Part shown: positions 32,597 to 43,939 of the stretch, in pieces
How positions within the stretch are numbered: the first letter of the stretch is position 1
Layout: each line of letters starts with the position of its first letter
Source of the DNA: Vesta saturnalis
Lineage: Eukaryota; Arthropoda; Insecta; Coleoptera; Lampyridae
Reading direction: 5' to 3'
DNA length: 64,000 nt
Assembly: GCA_036346205.1 (NCBI GenBank)
Contig: JARFJB010001983.1
Span: 1,806,501 to 1,870,500 of the forward strand
Notes under the pieces: generated by a model
The model's database searches: none
The model's input: only the letters and a program-made list of their open reading frames with translations
What the model was told of the DNA's origin: nothing
Position numbers and translations under genes: made by a program

Positions 32597-34470
32597 ATGA
32601 TTGGGTTATTTGGCCTTAATTACTTCAGTTATTGTCGACATTTCTTCTTCAGGAGAAAAAATTAAGTTATGAAATATAAAATTAAGAACAAATACAAAAA
32701 GGTGGCAACATTTTTAATTTAAAATGACAATGACATCTGCATGTGAACTATGATAATACTATTTAAATAATTACTTAGATATCTAGATTACAAAAATTTT
32801 GATTTAAACAATTGTAAAAGATTAGCGTAATTTATGTTTAAATTATTAGTATTGAACTTGAAATTTATAGAGTCAAAAGATGTATTAATATAAATCATTT
32901 CTAATAATAATTTCTCTTTATAGTGATTGGAGAAATCCACAATGTGTAAATTACTAAAATCAATTTTGTGGTCTAAAGAATTTGAGTGAACTGCCTAAGC
33001 TCAACGATTTCTATTTAATTTGCATTCACTTTTATGGAGTGATATTCTGATTTTAAGCCAATTTGAAGTCTGTCCAAAATAACTATAATTGCATGATTCA
33101 CATTTAATTTTGTAAATAAGATTGTATTCTTTTAATTTAGTAAAAGGATTGTTAGTGGTGGTGATATATGGAATAATTTTAATGTTTTCATTACTAAATA
33201 TTTTTTTAATTTTGTAATAGATTTCTGGAAAATATGGAAATTTTTTATGTTATTTTCATATCTTCAGTTTTCTTTTGGATTTCTTCATTATAACTATGAT
33301 GCAAAATTAATTTATTAAGGAAAGATTTTGGATAATCGTTTTTTATAAAAAGTTTCTTTGTAATAAGGAAGAATGAACAATTTTATTAATTCTTTTTTTT
33401 AAAGCTAAAATAATTTCTTTTTAAATACAAAGGATGGTTAGAATAGTAATTTATAAAACGACCAGAATTTGTAAGTTTAAGGTACCAATCTAAAATAATT
33501 TTATTACCATGATTTCTTATAACTTTAATATCTAGAAAGGAAACACTTCTATGTTTCTCTTTTTCAGCCGTGAAGTGAATATTAGGATGATAAAACGTTA
33601 TCAACTTCATTTTCAGGACCTCCACAAATTAAGTCATCAACATATTTTTTATCAAATGAAAATTTAAAGTGAAGTTATTGTAAACATTTATCTAACCAGC
33701 TAATACTATTTGGGCTTAAGGATTAAGAGGAGAGCTCATTAGCGTTCCAAAGATTTGAAAATAAAATTTACCAATAAATGAAAAATTATTAGTAATTAAT
33801 TTCAAACTTAGGTTTAGTGGAATATTTGTAAAAAGGGAAACTATATCTAAAGAAAAACCAACATGATCTTTAAGTAACTTAAATTCATTCAAAATTATAA
33901 TTTGAATTATTATCTAAAGCTGATGTAAGTTTAACAGATAACATTTGGATAAATTATAAACTGGAGAACCAATAAATTAAAAAAAATTATTGGCCTTAAA
34001 AGTATGTTATCTTTATGAATTTTTGGCAAACCATAGAACTTTGAAGCTATACTATTATAAACAATTAGCAATTAGTATTCTTTAGCTGTTATATAAGTAT
34101 TATTATGTAAAGTCGAAATTAATTTATTATTTTTTGTTTGCATAGTAGATGTTAAATCACGATTAAGTAAGTTATATGTAGTAGTATCACTTAACAAATC
34201 TGCTGCTTTTTTAATGTAGTTATCTTTATTCATAATTACTGTAACATTAATTTATCAGCTTATATGATGATTATTTCATTATGTTTTTTTATGTTTACTA
34301 TATTTTGTATTATTAATGCATTTATTTATAAAATTTGTAATACTGTTTACAGTTTTTCCTCGGTATTCTTAATTGAAATTCTTGAAGTAATACTTTAATG
34401 CCAAATAGCCTAATGATTATTAATAAAAACATTGAAATAGATGCAAATAATTAAACCAAGATACTAAAAT
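32580..34470 (-). mobile_element. Penelope-like retroelement, family 2, minus copy
   Basis: Leftward order: RT part with KADKG-like block inverse at about 34230, KYVDDLICGGPENEVD (about 33650-33605), the C-terminal RT domain, and the endonuclease (33130-33000). The 3' tail holds CTGAAGAAG near 32640. The outer ~70 bp (32590-32660) recur inverted at 34375-34440 (GAAGTAAT, GCCAAATA and AATGATTATTAAT blocks), a short terminal inverted repeat. Clearly distinct from family 1 in sequence. Confidence 0.75.
33000..33660 (-). pseudogene. Penelope RT C-terminus and GIY-YIG domain (family 2)
   Basis: The YVDD block is followed by NIHFTAEKEKHRSVSFLDIK, VIRNHGNKIILDWYLKLTNS and GRFINYYSNHPLYLKRN: the FLD-[IV] and WYxKxTxSGRxINxxSxHP motifs of Penelope RT. 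Further left NLIYKIKCESCNYSYFGQTS introduces the endonuclease, with YFGQT in place of the usual YIGxT. Frameshifts lie near 33400 and 33240. Confidence 0.75.
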
Positions 34471-34859
34471 CATGGGTTTTTATAATCGTATTAAGAATAA
34501 ATAAGGTATAAATATAACAAGAAAATTAATTATTAAGTTTATTACCAAACCGTAAAATTATTCATGCACTCTACTTATATAGATGCAGCAGTTGCATTCG
34601 GGTTTAAAAGATGGACAAGATCGGATAAGATCGGACGGGATCGGACAGGATTGAGAGCTTGAAAATAATTTCTCTGAATTGTAATATTGCGTGACTTTGA
34701 CAAATGGTGGAGGTAGCTACGTCTCTTCAAAAAGAACACCATATTCGCAACACTTAGTCTTTATTTTTTAATTATACAATACAGTTCCTTAAATCTAATA
34801 CATATAATTGTGTTTTGAGACAATATTTACCAGTAATAAATTTTTTTTTTCAGAATCGA
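34471..34859. other. Short GATCGGA tandem repeat, otherwise nothing seen
   Basis: At 34614-34655 the motif GATCGGA(C/T) recurs about four times (AGATCGGATAAGATCGGACG). Remaining sequence has no recognised feature. Confidence 0.5.
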
Positions 34860-35340
34860 CCTATGAGCTGCAAGTTGATTTCTAAGAACTAACACCGTGA
34901 CTCTGCCAAATTGCTTGAACAGCCTAACCTAACTTCAACACAGAAATTCATATAATGTGGTCCAGAATCGAGCTGACTTCTTTAGCGTTGATGCTACTAC
35001 CCTTCTAATTCCTATTTTTAGATTTGACTAACTTCAAAGTACTCCAGACTTCCTTGACCTTGATGCTGCTGCCCGTTGACCTAGACTAACTTGAGAGTGG
35101 TGCAGACTTCCTTGACCATGATTCTGCTACCCTTTGATCTTAACTAACTTCAGAGTGGTCCAGAATCGGTCTAATAACCTTTAGAATTAACGTCTTGACT
35201 CAGCCAAGAATTGCTTGGGTGACCCTGAAAGGTAGAATCCCCCACACCTTGAAAAGTCTATTTAATATCCCTTAGAATTGATTTATAAGAATTAACACCT
35301 TAGCTCAGCCAAGAATTGTTGTGTGTGACCTTGAGGGATG
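34860..35340 (+). repeat. Degenerate tandem repeats, ~60-75 bp period
   Basis: Units containing GACTTCCTTGACC, GATGCTGCT or GATTCTGCT, GACTAACTT and AGAGTGGT recur at about 34972, 35048 and 35107. A second pair, AATTAACNNCTTNNCTCAGCCAAGAATTG, occurs at about 35185 and 35298. The region is visibly richer in G and C than its flanks. Confidence 0.6.
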
Positions 35341-35634
35341 TATGTAGGAAACGTGTATGATGGCGTTGACCTAATGCACTTGCAGGTTTTTCATAATAAA
35401 TTACCAAGTGATTCACTATACGTGGACTTGAAGGATATACGCATGCAATGTGTGTATGCAATGGTCTTGAAAACGAAAAGGTGGATCCTATAGTATACGT
35501 AACTTTTGAAGAGTATCCTCCTGTATAGATTTACCGGTCATATATCGGGATACCCCTGTAGGTTGATTTATAGGACCTGAACAATTTTTTGCATATAAGT
35601 TTAAGAGACGTAGGTTTGTGATAAGTCACGAACA
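35341..35634. other. Upstream flank of small ORF, no feature seen
   Basis: Moderate-GC sequence between the tandem repeats and the small ORF. A GCATATAAGTTT at 35591-35602 could be a TATA box about 40 bp before the ATG. Confidence 0.35.
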
Positions 35635-35880
35635 ATGTCTCAAAGTAAAGGGATCTAAGATCCTGATATGAAGGCTTTAAGGAAAGCTGAACGTATGGCT
35701 AGTAAACATTATAATGAAGCGATGAAAATACCTATTAGGACAGATGATCATGATGTCTTGTGGACCGCATTAAACGACAATCAGTTGAAGGAAATTGAAT
35801 GTGAAAAACAAATAATAAATAAAATAGATATGATCCAGCAAAGGTGTTACAAAATGTTAAGTACATCAAATTTGCCATAA
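35635..35880 (+). pseudogene. Small unrecognised ORF with an in-frame nonsense codon
   Basis: Two ATGs share one frame. ATG at 35635 gives MSQSKGI, then TAA, and ATG at 35668 gives a 70-residue reading, MKALRKAERMASKHYNEAMK onward, ending KMLSTSNLP and TAA. Composition is protein-like (charged helices, few Phe/Ile runs) and unlike the AT-noise ORFs nearby. It is Lys/Glu/Asp/Gln-rich and probably helical; no membrane segment or signal peptide. I do not recognise the family. The intact reading could start at 35668, or the upstream TAA could be a disabling mutation of an 81-residue protein. It is flanked by two different tandem-repeat blocks. Confidence 0.35.
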
Positions 35881-35899
35881 TACTTAAATCGATCTTTTA

Positions 35900-35903
<4 letters not shown>

Positions 35904-35955
<52 letters not shown>
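35904..35955. repeat. (TA)n array
   Basis: Pure TA repeat 24 bases after the stop codon of the small ORF. Confidence 0.95.
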
Positions 35956-35957
<2 letters not shown>

Positions 35958-35989
35958 TGAATATTGTGGTTAATAAATTATAAGTTTTA

Positions 35990-36520
35990 TAAAGAAAAAT
36001 ATTTTACTTGTTAGATGACCTAATCAGTCTGAACAATGCATCGTCTGTGTTCTCAGAATTTCAGAAGCTATGACTCAGCCAAAACAATGAATCGCCTTTG
36101 TTATCACAGGTGTGGCCTTATAAGCATAGACTTTGAAGCGTTTCTTGATTTCCCAGAATTGAGATGTATTTAGATAACAATCTATTTTTTAGAATAACGG
36201 AATAATGGATCGTCTTTGTTCTCTCATGTGACCTTGAAAATTATAAACATAGACTTTGAAGCGTTGGCTAAAATAATGGATCGCCTTTGTTCTTGATTTC
36301 TTGGAATCGAAGGGTATTTAGATAACAATCTATTTTTATAACTCGACCAGAACAATGAATCACTTTTGTTCATTTCTCATGTGACCTTGAAAATTGTAAG
36401 CATAGACTTTGAACAATGGACCTTTGTTCTTGATTTCTAGAATTAAGGTGGGGTGGTAGCTGGATAACAATCTATTTTAGGAATCAGAACGCTTATGTTC
36501 TCTCGTGTAACCTTGGAAAC
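35990..36520 (+). repeat. Degenerate tandem repeats, ~140-150 bp period
   Basis: The block TAGATAACAATCTATTTT recurs at about 36172, 36311 and 36460. Between these sit repeated ACAATGNATCGCCTTTGTT, TCATGTGACCTTGAAAATT and CATAGACTTTGAA elements. Copies differ by indels, so this is an old array. Confidence 0.7.
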
Positions 36521-36529
36521 GGTTACCTG

Positions 36530-36640
36530 TGTTGAGAAACAGCCATCTGTTTTGGAAAACGGACCCTCTGTTTTGGGAAACGGACCCCTGTTTTGTGAAA
36601 CGGGCCCCTGTTTTAGGAAACGTCTACCTGTTTAGACCAC
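36530..36640 (+). repeat. ~21 bp tandem repeat, CTGTTTTGGGAAACGGACCC
   Basis: Four to five imperfect units, each of the form CTGTTTTNNGAAACGGNCCC, GC-richer than the surroundings. Confidence 0.8.
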
Positions 36641-36748
36641 TTGAGGGCACTGGGGAGGCGTGACATTGCTTACCTGAAGCATGCACTTCAGGGTTTGCGT
36701 AGGTTTGTAGGTGTGAAATAAAATAATGTAAAAAAATTAATAATACAG

Positions 36749-36802
36749 TTTATTATAAGTTTTGTTATGAACTTATTCGTTCATAACAAAACTTATAATA
36801 AA
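36749..36802. repeat. Perfect 24 bp palindromic hairpin, 6 nt loop
   Basis: Left arm 36749-36772 (TTTATTATAAGTTTTGTTAT then GAAC) is exactly complementary to 36779-36802. The loop is TTATTC. The GTTCATAAC tip recurs with one change at about 37821 (GTTCATAACGAAAACT), hinting at a fold-back element end. Confidence 0.85.
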
Positions 36803-36939
36803 TTATTATTAGTCAAGTTGCTTTGGTATGTGTGAATACTTGCGATATTGCAGGGTCACATTCCATTAAAATAAGTAATTTGATTGTAATCTCATTATAT
36901 TTAGAATTTACATCAGTTCTACATACATAAAGACAAAAT

Positions 36940-37022
36940 TTGCATCGATTGGGGCTTGAATCTCGATGTCGCGGTACTCTAGCAAAGTACAGGTCGTAGG
37001 TTCAAATCCTTCTCGAGGTAAA
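36940..37022 (+). tRNA. tRNA-Ala(AGC)-like fragment, degenerate
   Basis: GTACTCTAGCAAAGTAC folds as an anticodon arm whose loop CTAGCAA reads AGC. It is followed by GGTTCAAATCC as T-arm and CTCGAGGTA as acceptor-like end. The D-arm and 5' acceptor are not convincing, so this is a tRNA-derived relic rather than a gene. The same arm occurs in the cluster at 57421-58050. Confidence 0.4.
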
Positions 37023-37149
37023 TTTTTTATTTATGTATTTAATAAAAATTAATAATAATTTTTAATAATATTGAATACCGTTATTTATAATAATTCATTC
37101 TCCATAAATAATGAATTAAAACTGTAAAAGTATAACTGAATTAAAAATG

Positions 37150-37617
37150 TATCTAACACTGAGGTGCCTAAACAGATTAAAACCTTTTTAACATTAGGAC
37201 CCAAACTTAGTATAAAATGTGATAAACATTCAGTTTATATTCCAAAATTAATTGCACAAACAGAATCCATTATTGATTCAATTAACGCTGCTAAACAAGA
37301 TGAATACCGAAGAATAGCTGTAAACATTATTACAAATTTTATAAATAAATGTATTAATAATACAAAATATAGTAAAAATCAAAAACATCAAAACTACGAA
37401 AAAAATTCTAAGGGAACTTAATCAAATGATCATTATAAAAGCTGATAAAGGAAATGTTACTGTAATTATGAATAAAGATGACTACTTTAAAAAAGCAGTA
37501 GATTTGTTAAGTGATACTATTACTTATAACTTACTTAATCGTGATTTAACATCTACTACACAAACAAAAAAAATGGTGTGGAACACCACACGGCTTTCCA
37601 ACCTACAAAATGGAAAT
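37150..37617 (+). pseudogene. Penelope-like family 2, 5' coding fragment
   Basis: The first reading runs VPKQIKTFLTLGPKLSIKCD to INNTKYSKNQKHQ. The second, after a frame change, is IIIKADKGNVTVIMNKDDYF followed by KKAVDLLSDTITYNLLNRDL and TSTT. This is the N-terminal and first RT block of the Penelope family, inverse of about 34130-34500. It stops abruptly at 37617, before the remaining RT blocks. Confidence 0.75.
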
Positions 37618-37659
37618 TAAAAGAAATGAAACAACATTTTTTTTAGGATAATTACTTTT

Positions 37660-37960
37660 ATAATAAGAAACATTGTAAAAACAAAAACAATAATCTATGT
37701 CAAACAGACATTTAAAACTTCATATGCGACGGAGGTTAATAGACATCTAGATGCTAACTTAAAAAATTAAAATAAATGAAATAATTTTAATTATAATTTT
37801 TTAGGTAACTATCTATCTTTTATACGTTCATAACGAAAACTGGCAACATTGTAAAAACAAAGTCAATAATCTATGTCAGAATGACATATTAAACTTCATG
37901 TCAGAAAGAGATTAATAGACATAAATACAAGTTAACTTAAAAAAAAATTGCAAAGGTGCC
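37660..37960 (+). repeat. Tandem duplication, ~176 bp
   Basis: CATTGTAAAAACAAA ... CAATAATCTATGTCA ... GACAT ... AAACTTCAT ... TTAATAGACAT occurs at 37671 and again at about 37847. Confidence 0.75.
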
Positions 37961-38940
37961 CTCTTCTATAAGATATCAATAATTTTTTTCATTGATATTT
38001 AATTAATTTCTAGACTTACCGTGCGTTTTATTAAGAAACTTCATGAAGAAAAGTTATGTAAAATTAAATTTTCTTCAAAAAATAAGTCTACACTTTTTCT
38101 TATAAAATTAATCGTTATTCAGATATTGTAAAAACTTAAACTAACACTTAAATTCTACCTTAGGAATTTTTTGCCGCTAAATTACGGGCGGTATCAAAAA
38201 ATTGCATGTTTGCGGTCTATATCTAGCTATTTTTATATCTTTGAAATATGCAGCTGTTTTAGAAATACTTGATATAAACCAAAAACTGACCCTAATAAAC
38301 CTCCCTCTCCGCCGCTAGATTTCTCCCAAAATCTAATCAGCTGCAAGTAGGGTTGCCAGACTTGAGTTCAATAATACCTAGACATTTCTCGTGTTACGGA
38401 AAAAAGAGAAGAATTAACCTTTCACCATTAAATTAAAATGCTTATTTTTTTTGGGTTTTTTAAAGGTTTATTTGTATATTACATAGTTATACAATCTAAA
38501 CGTTTGGATATCACTTACAGTTATTTTCGTCAATAGTAATACTATTTTAAAAAATTGTTTTAAAAAATTGAAACAATTTTTTCAAATTTCATAAAATTCT
38601 TTCAACATCTTTAATCTTTAATATACCTTTAATATACAGATACACCATTAAAAACCAAAAGATAAGTTTGTTAAATTGACTAACCTGTTTTATTATTCTT
38701 GTAGGGATATATAAATACAAAATTCATACATATCTCAATAAACAAACAAAAACGTGATATCTCTTTTATCTTAGTTGAAGGGGTTAGTGTAAAGAAATTC
38801 AACTTTCAACAAAAAAAAAATCAAATTAAAAAATTACAAATCTTCAATTTAACTTTAGCAAAACTTAATTTCGGTAGGTAATACCAATGGAATGGTAATA
38901 ATCATTATTACTAAACCATATCATTTTTTTAAATACTTAG
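37961..38940. other. No gene seen
   Basis: AT-rich; no ORF of interest and no repeat unit recognised. Confidence 0.5.
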
Positions 38941-38944
38941 CACT

Positions 38945-40563
38945 AGACTTCAGAAGCTGCTCTCCTTCATTGTTTTGTAACGAAGTAATTTCTGATCAGG
39001 TCTCCTAATTAATTCGATAGACATTCTGTTTCTTTCTTTGGTCCATAAATTAATTCGCTGGCTGAAAATTTTCTCGCAAAACGAGTAGCTTGTTGGTATG
39101 GATAGAACAAAACCTACTAATTTTCTTAAATTTACACAATCATTAGAGGACGAAAAAATGCCCAGATTTTATCGTTCGGCAAGTCTTTTGGTAGGGCTTC
39201 AAAAACTTATTTCAGACATGAGAACACTGTATCAAGACTATCATGTCAACCGCATCTTCAATTTTTAACAACCTTGGAAAATCAGATAGTTACTGCCATG
39301 TTAAATTGAATTCCTGTAATTTTAAGTGACAATACCTTGAATTTTTTATAAATTCCATCAGGTTCAAAAGCATACATTTTAAATATTTGGCTACTCTTTG
39401 CATAAAAATTTGAGCTTGTGATTCAAATTCGTTGCCTTTGGACTTCGTTAAAGTTTTGAAAAATGCTCTTGACTTGCTACTAAAAATTATCAGATAATTT
39501 GCTTTTAATTGTTCAAAAGGCAATTGGATGATCGACAGAAAATAGTGCAATCATTACTTTCTAACAAAATATGACTTTTGTAAATTCAGGCAAACTTCAG
39601 AAAAATACAATTAAATAGTTATACCTTCTTTATGGGCTTCGTTGTCGTTTGCATCACAACCTTCAGATATAAATGACGAAAGAATACGTGGATATTATCT
39701 GGACTGTTTATATAAATATCTTATCATATTATTAATAATATATCTATGGCTGGCAAAAGTAACAGCCACCTTGATGAAACATGCCTTAGTAGCTGTTTGA
39801 ATTCTATTTGAGCAAAATCAAAGCATTCTTTTAATTTTTTAGTTTTCAATGCTGATGAACCAAATTCAAAGAAAATTGTTATTACAATATTTTCCATGTC
39901 AACATCAAAACCTTTCACTGCATACTTCACACAGCTATTTATTACATGACAGTATCAGTTGGTTTTGAAAATATGTTCGTTTTCCGATTTTAATTTCTGA
40001 TAGACGGAATTATGAATACCGTAGTTTACAGAAGCGTTATCTGCACTGTATGCACTGATTTGGCTAACGCTGAGACCGGCATCAACAGTTATTTTTTTAA
40101 GAGATTTGAATATATCAAGCGATGTTTCGTCAGCATCATCATAAAATCTAACAATTTTTGGCATATACCTTTCTTGCTATCAAAAAAATAACAGCGTATA
40201 GGAATGTTTGATGCATCTGAGCTTATTGAAAAATAAAAAGATGCTTTAATCTCAGTTACTAATTTTTCTTGCGAATATTGGCTCTCAAACACTGCGTGTG
40301 ATTGCTGAAGCCATCGTACGTCCGCATGTCATTTTTGCGGATATCTGACTATCAGGTATAAATTTGGTAATATTTTTCGTTAAGCAACCAAAAATATTGT
40401 AGCTCAAACCGCGTTTAACATGGTGAAAGTGAAGTTTCTGCATTTCTGACCGCAGTTTCTTCCTTAGTGTCCTTTTTAATGAAAAAGTTGTTGATGGTCT
40501 TGAAGTTTGTATGGCTATCTCTAATTTTTTATGTTTGTGACTATTTGTATGAACCTGAAACAA
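38945..40563 (-). pseudogene. hAT-family transposase pseudogene
   Basis: Leftward the reading gives: RGLSYNIFGCLTKNITKFIP with CGRTMASAITRSV; FYFSISSDASNIPIRCYFFD, which carries the first catalytic Asp in the DASN context; KLLDFMMM/FYDDADETSLDIFKSLKK; LSVSQISAYSADNASVNYGI; AVKGFDVDMENIVITIFFEF; LLRHVSSRWLLLLPAIDILL. The far C-terminus is LRKLVGFVLSIPTSYSFCEK with WTKERNRMS (about 39140-39020), the hAT dimerisation domain. It resembles the ZBED/ZNF862-like hAT branch (family memory). At least five frame changes; no BED zinc finger was found upstream. Adjacent plus-strand piggyBac starts within ~500 bp. Confidence 0.8.
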
Positions 40564-41059
40564 TTACTGAAATAAGATGCAAAGAACAGTAATTCCATCA
40601 TAATGAAAAAAAAAGGGCAAGTGGGATTGAAAAAGAATAAGTAAAGTAATTAATAAAATATGTAAGTTGTTAGTTGAATAATTTTTATGTATTTACAACT
40701 TGTAGGTACTTTTAAAGACGTAGAATAACATTAATATTTACTTACTGTCAATGCACGCCAGCCTTCATACTGCATACAGTTGCATGTCTCGCAGACTGTT
40801 GAGAATTCATTCTTCTTAGAGATCTAGTGTTTAAAATCAGGATCATCTATCCACTTATCATTAAAACCCCTGAATCGTTTTTTGGTTGTGGATGGTTGAT
40901 CCATGTTAATAGTTTATTTGTTCCGAATTCAACGCATAGCTTAAAATCAATACAAACCACATGCGACCTGCTCGGCAATCAACGGGCTACCGTTCGATTA
41001 TATCAATTCGATTATATCAATTCGATAATCGACTCGAGCGAGTCTCGAATAAAACAATG
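40564..41059. other. Spacer between hAT and piggyBac remnants
   Basis: No terminal inverted repeats of either element could be identified. The open frame from 40827 continues upstream of the recognisable piggyBac start, but this part has no similarity I recognise. Confidence 0.35.
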
Positions 41060-42626
41060 CACACTCGCCGATGCCGAATTGGAAGATATTGTTAACAGCT
41101 TAACTGATGTTAGTGATAATGAAGCACCCTTGAAGAATGAAATTCAGGGGAGTGACAGTGACTTGAGTGATGCAGAATTGATAAGTGAACATTCTGAGTC
41201 ATATACCGAATCGGAGAGTGATGATGAAGATGAAACGTCATACACCAACCAAGGACAGTACCTTTATGGGAAAAATAGGTATAAGTGGTCTTAAATCCCC
41301 CCTTAGAATTCAAGAACAAGAGTTGAAAACATCGTTTTACAAATTCCTTGCTGAGAGAATCTACTGCAACAAACCCACCTTACGAAGCAGGAAATTATCG
41401 ATATTATCGTAAAGCACACTAATCTAAAAATAACGGGCGAATCTCACAAGTATGGAGACATTGCTACCTTTGTAAATCACACGAACAAAATCGACATGAA
41501 GGCGTTACTTAGTTTATTGTATCTAACTGCAATTTTCAAGTCAGCACATGAATATGCAAGTAGTTTTGTAGGCTACTTCAGGTTGAATAATGAGTTGGAA
41601 ACGATTTCTTTTCTTGTTAGTTATGAGATTCGACGATCCCGATACGAGGGAAGCAAGAAAAGCTGGCGGTGACAAGATAGCATTATCAAAAGTTTTTAAC
41701 AGCTTTATCAATAGCTGTAAAACTAACTACAATTGTTATCAATATGGGACAGTAGATGAAATGAACCACAACGTTATGGTATCAAGATTATGTGCCTTTG
41801 TGACACAAAGACACACTATTTGGTTAACGTATTTGTGTGCACTGGAAAAAACCGAATATTCTGAAGACATCTGGCCATACCCACGCTCTCAGTCTTAGAT
41901 ATGGAAGCAATCGCAATGTGACAGGAGTTAATTGGTTTACCTATTTGGAACTTTTGGAAGAGTTAAGAAATTCGGAAAAATAAGAGAGAAATTCCTTCCG
42001 AGTTTTTACTTAAGAGACAACAAGAAGTATATTCATTAATATTTGGTTTTACACGAAATAACACTTTGGTCTCTTACGTTCCGACCAAAAATAGAAGTGT
42101 GCTCCTGGTATCATCTTTACATCATAACCAATCAACTTCGAGAGATGAAACCAAAAAAACCAGAAATCGTACACTTCTACAACTCAACAAAGGTGTCAAT
42201 TAACTAGATCAGAATTGTGCTGTGGTTTCGTGTAACCGCAGAACGAGACAATGGCCGCTTGCTACTTTCTATGTAATATTGAATATAGCAGGTGTCAATA
42301 GTCACGGTTTGTTGATCTTTACTGTTAGAGGTTGAATATGAATAGAGAATCTTTCATAAAAGCCTGACCATGAGCACATGCAGCGACGCTGCAATAATCA
42401 ACATTTACCAACAGAATTAAGATTGAAAATAAAAGAATTTCTAAAATCAGTGAAGATCCCCCGACAGGAAGAGACGATCACGAGCGTCCTTGAAAAGGCA
42501 ACAATGCAAAGACTGACCAAGCACACTGATTCGGAAACATCTACCATCTGCACCAAATGCTACAAAACTTGTAAACTACATTCAAATCAAAACATCTTGT
42601 TTAATGAATGTACAGATAGCCAATAA
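41060..42626 (+). pseudogene. piggyBac-family transposase pseudogene
   Basis: The N-terminus LADAELEDIVNSLTDVSDNE leads into an acidic stretch (ESYTESESDDEDETSY) and LYGKNRYKWS, typical of piggyBac. Then RIQEQELKTSFYKFL, NHTNKIDMKALLSLLYLTAI, and FDDPDTREARKAGGDKIA (41620-41680). TVDEM at about 41750 carries the first conserved Asp. GVNWFTYLELLEEL replaces the usual GDNWF, so another catalytic Asp is Val. IPSEFLLKRQQEVYSLIFGF and LDQNCAVVSCNRRTRQWPLA (about 42200) follow. The C-terminus ends with a CTKCYKTCKLH cysteine motif. Frameshifts and stops are frequent; TTAA-flanked ends were not found. Confidence 0.85.
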
Positions 42627-42639
42627 GTCGTGTAGTTAC

Positions 42640-43046
42640 GAAAAATTCGAGGTCAAAAGCGCTTGTTACTTTTTAGTTCGGACGGCGGTTTTTTGCATAA
42701 CTACTTACCTTATAGCTTCTTTTATTAGTTTTTGAGATTAGTTTGGTTTTTAAGTACTAGTTATTTTTATTGTTGAAGAATATGATGCCAATTTTTTTTG
42801 TATTATTTTCTTTTGAGAGTTGTATTTTGAGTTACAATAAATATTTACCACTTTTTTGTTGTAATGTTTTTTATTTTTACCTACACAATGCATTTTTTCA
42901 ATTTTGGTGAAAAAAATATGCTTCTCCTCCCCTTAGAATAGGGCTGGGTAATTTCTGGACCAGCGATACTACTTGTGTGACTCGGAAATCACCATACTAG
43001 TTGAGGATTAAACCTACAGATTCATAAAATTGTGCATTCTCCCTTA
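42640..43046. other. No gene seen
   Basis: AT-rich, possibly the piggyBac 3' non-coding region. No terminus was recognised. Confidence 0.4.
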
Positions 43047-43800
43047 TCACAAAAAAAAACCTTCAAATGAACCAACATTTTTATAAAAAACGATTATCCA
43101 AAATATTTCCTTAATAAATTGATTTTGCATCATAGTTATAATGAAGAAATCCAAAATAAAACTGAAGATATGAAAATAACATAAAAATTTCCATATTTTT
43201 TAGAAATCTATAACAAAATTAAAAAAAAAACATTATAATTATTCCGGTATAATATCACCACGATTCACAATATTTTAACTAAATAAAATGCTGGTACCTC
43301 AAATTATGTTAAATCCAATCTTATTTACAAAATTAAGTGTGAATCATGCAATTCTAGTTATTTTGGACAAACTTCAAATTGGTTGAACCCGAATATCACT
43401 CCATAAAAGTGATTGTAAATGAAATAGAAGAAATCGTTGTGCTTTGGCACTCAAATTCTGTAGACCACAAAATTGATTTTAGTAATTTACAAATTCTGGA
43501 TTTCTCCAATGGCTATAGAGTTTATTATTAGAAATGATTTATATTAATTCATCTTCAGACTATAAATTTCAAGTGCGATAAATAGTATTATCATAGTTCA
43601 CATAAAGATGTCATTTTCATTTTAAATTCAAAATTTTGACACTTCTTTTATATTTGTTCTTAATTTTATATTTCATAACTTTTTGTCCTGAAGAAGTTTA
43701 TAAATAGTAAACGAAATATCGATAAAAAACTGAAGTAATTCTTTAAAGCCCAATAATTATTAATAAAAAACTTGAAATAAAGGCAGATAACTAAACTAAT
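43047..43800 (+). mobile_element. Penelope-like family 2, 3' fragment
   Basis: Closely matches the inverse of 32590-33380: the stretch ATAAAAAACGATTATCCAAA, the GCATCATAGTTATAATGAAG block, the endonuclease start NLIYKIKCESCNSSYFGQTS (43320), and the tail. The tail carries CTGAAGA, a 5 bp stem GTTTA/TAAAC and GAAA (43687-43722), a hammerhead-core-like order. Upstream RT is absent. Confidence 0.75.
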
Positions 43801-43939
43801 ATTGTCACATCTCGGGGGTTAAATTTGAGATAGCTCAGATGATTTGCGTAGCAAGAGGATGTGACTTTCAACCAAGATCTTGTGGAAGAAAGGACGAGGG
43901 AGATTTGGCATAATTATTGGCGAAAAACGAAAAGTTCAC

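Noticed and set aside
36940..37022. Functional tRNA gene
   Set aside because: The anticodon and T-arms are present but the D-arm and acceptor stem do not form; only a tRNA-derived relic is supported.
41110..41319. Minus-strand His-rich ORF
   Set aside because: Antisense shadow of the acidic piggyBac N-terminus.
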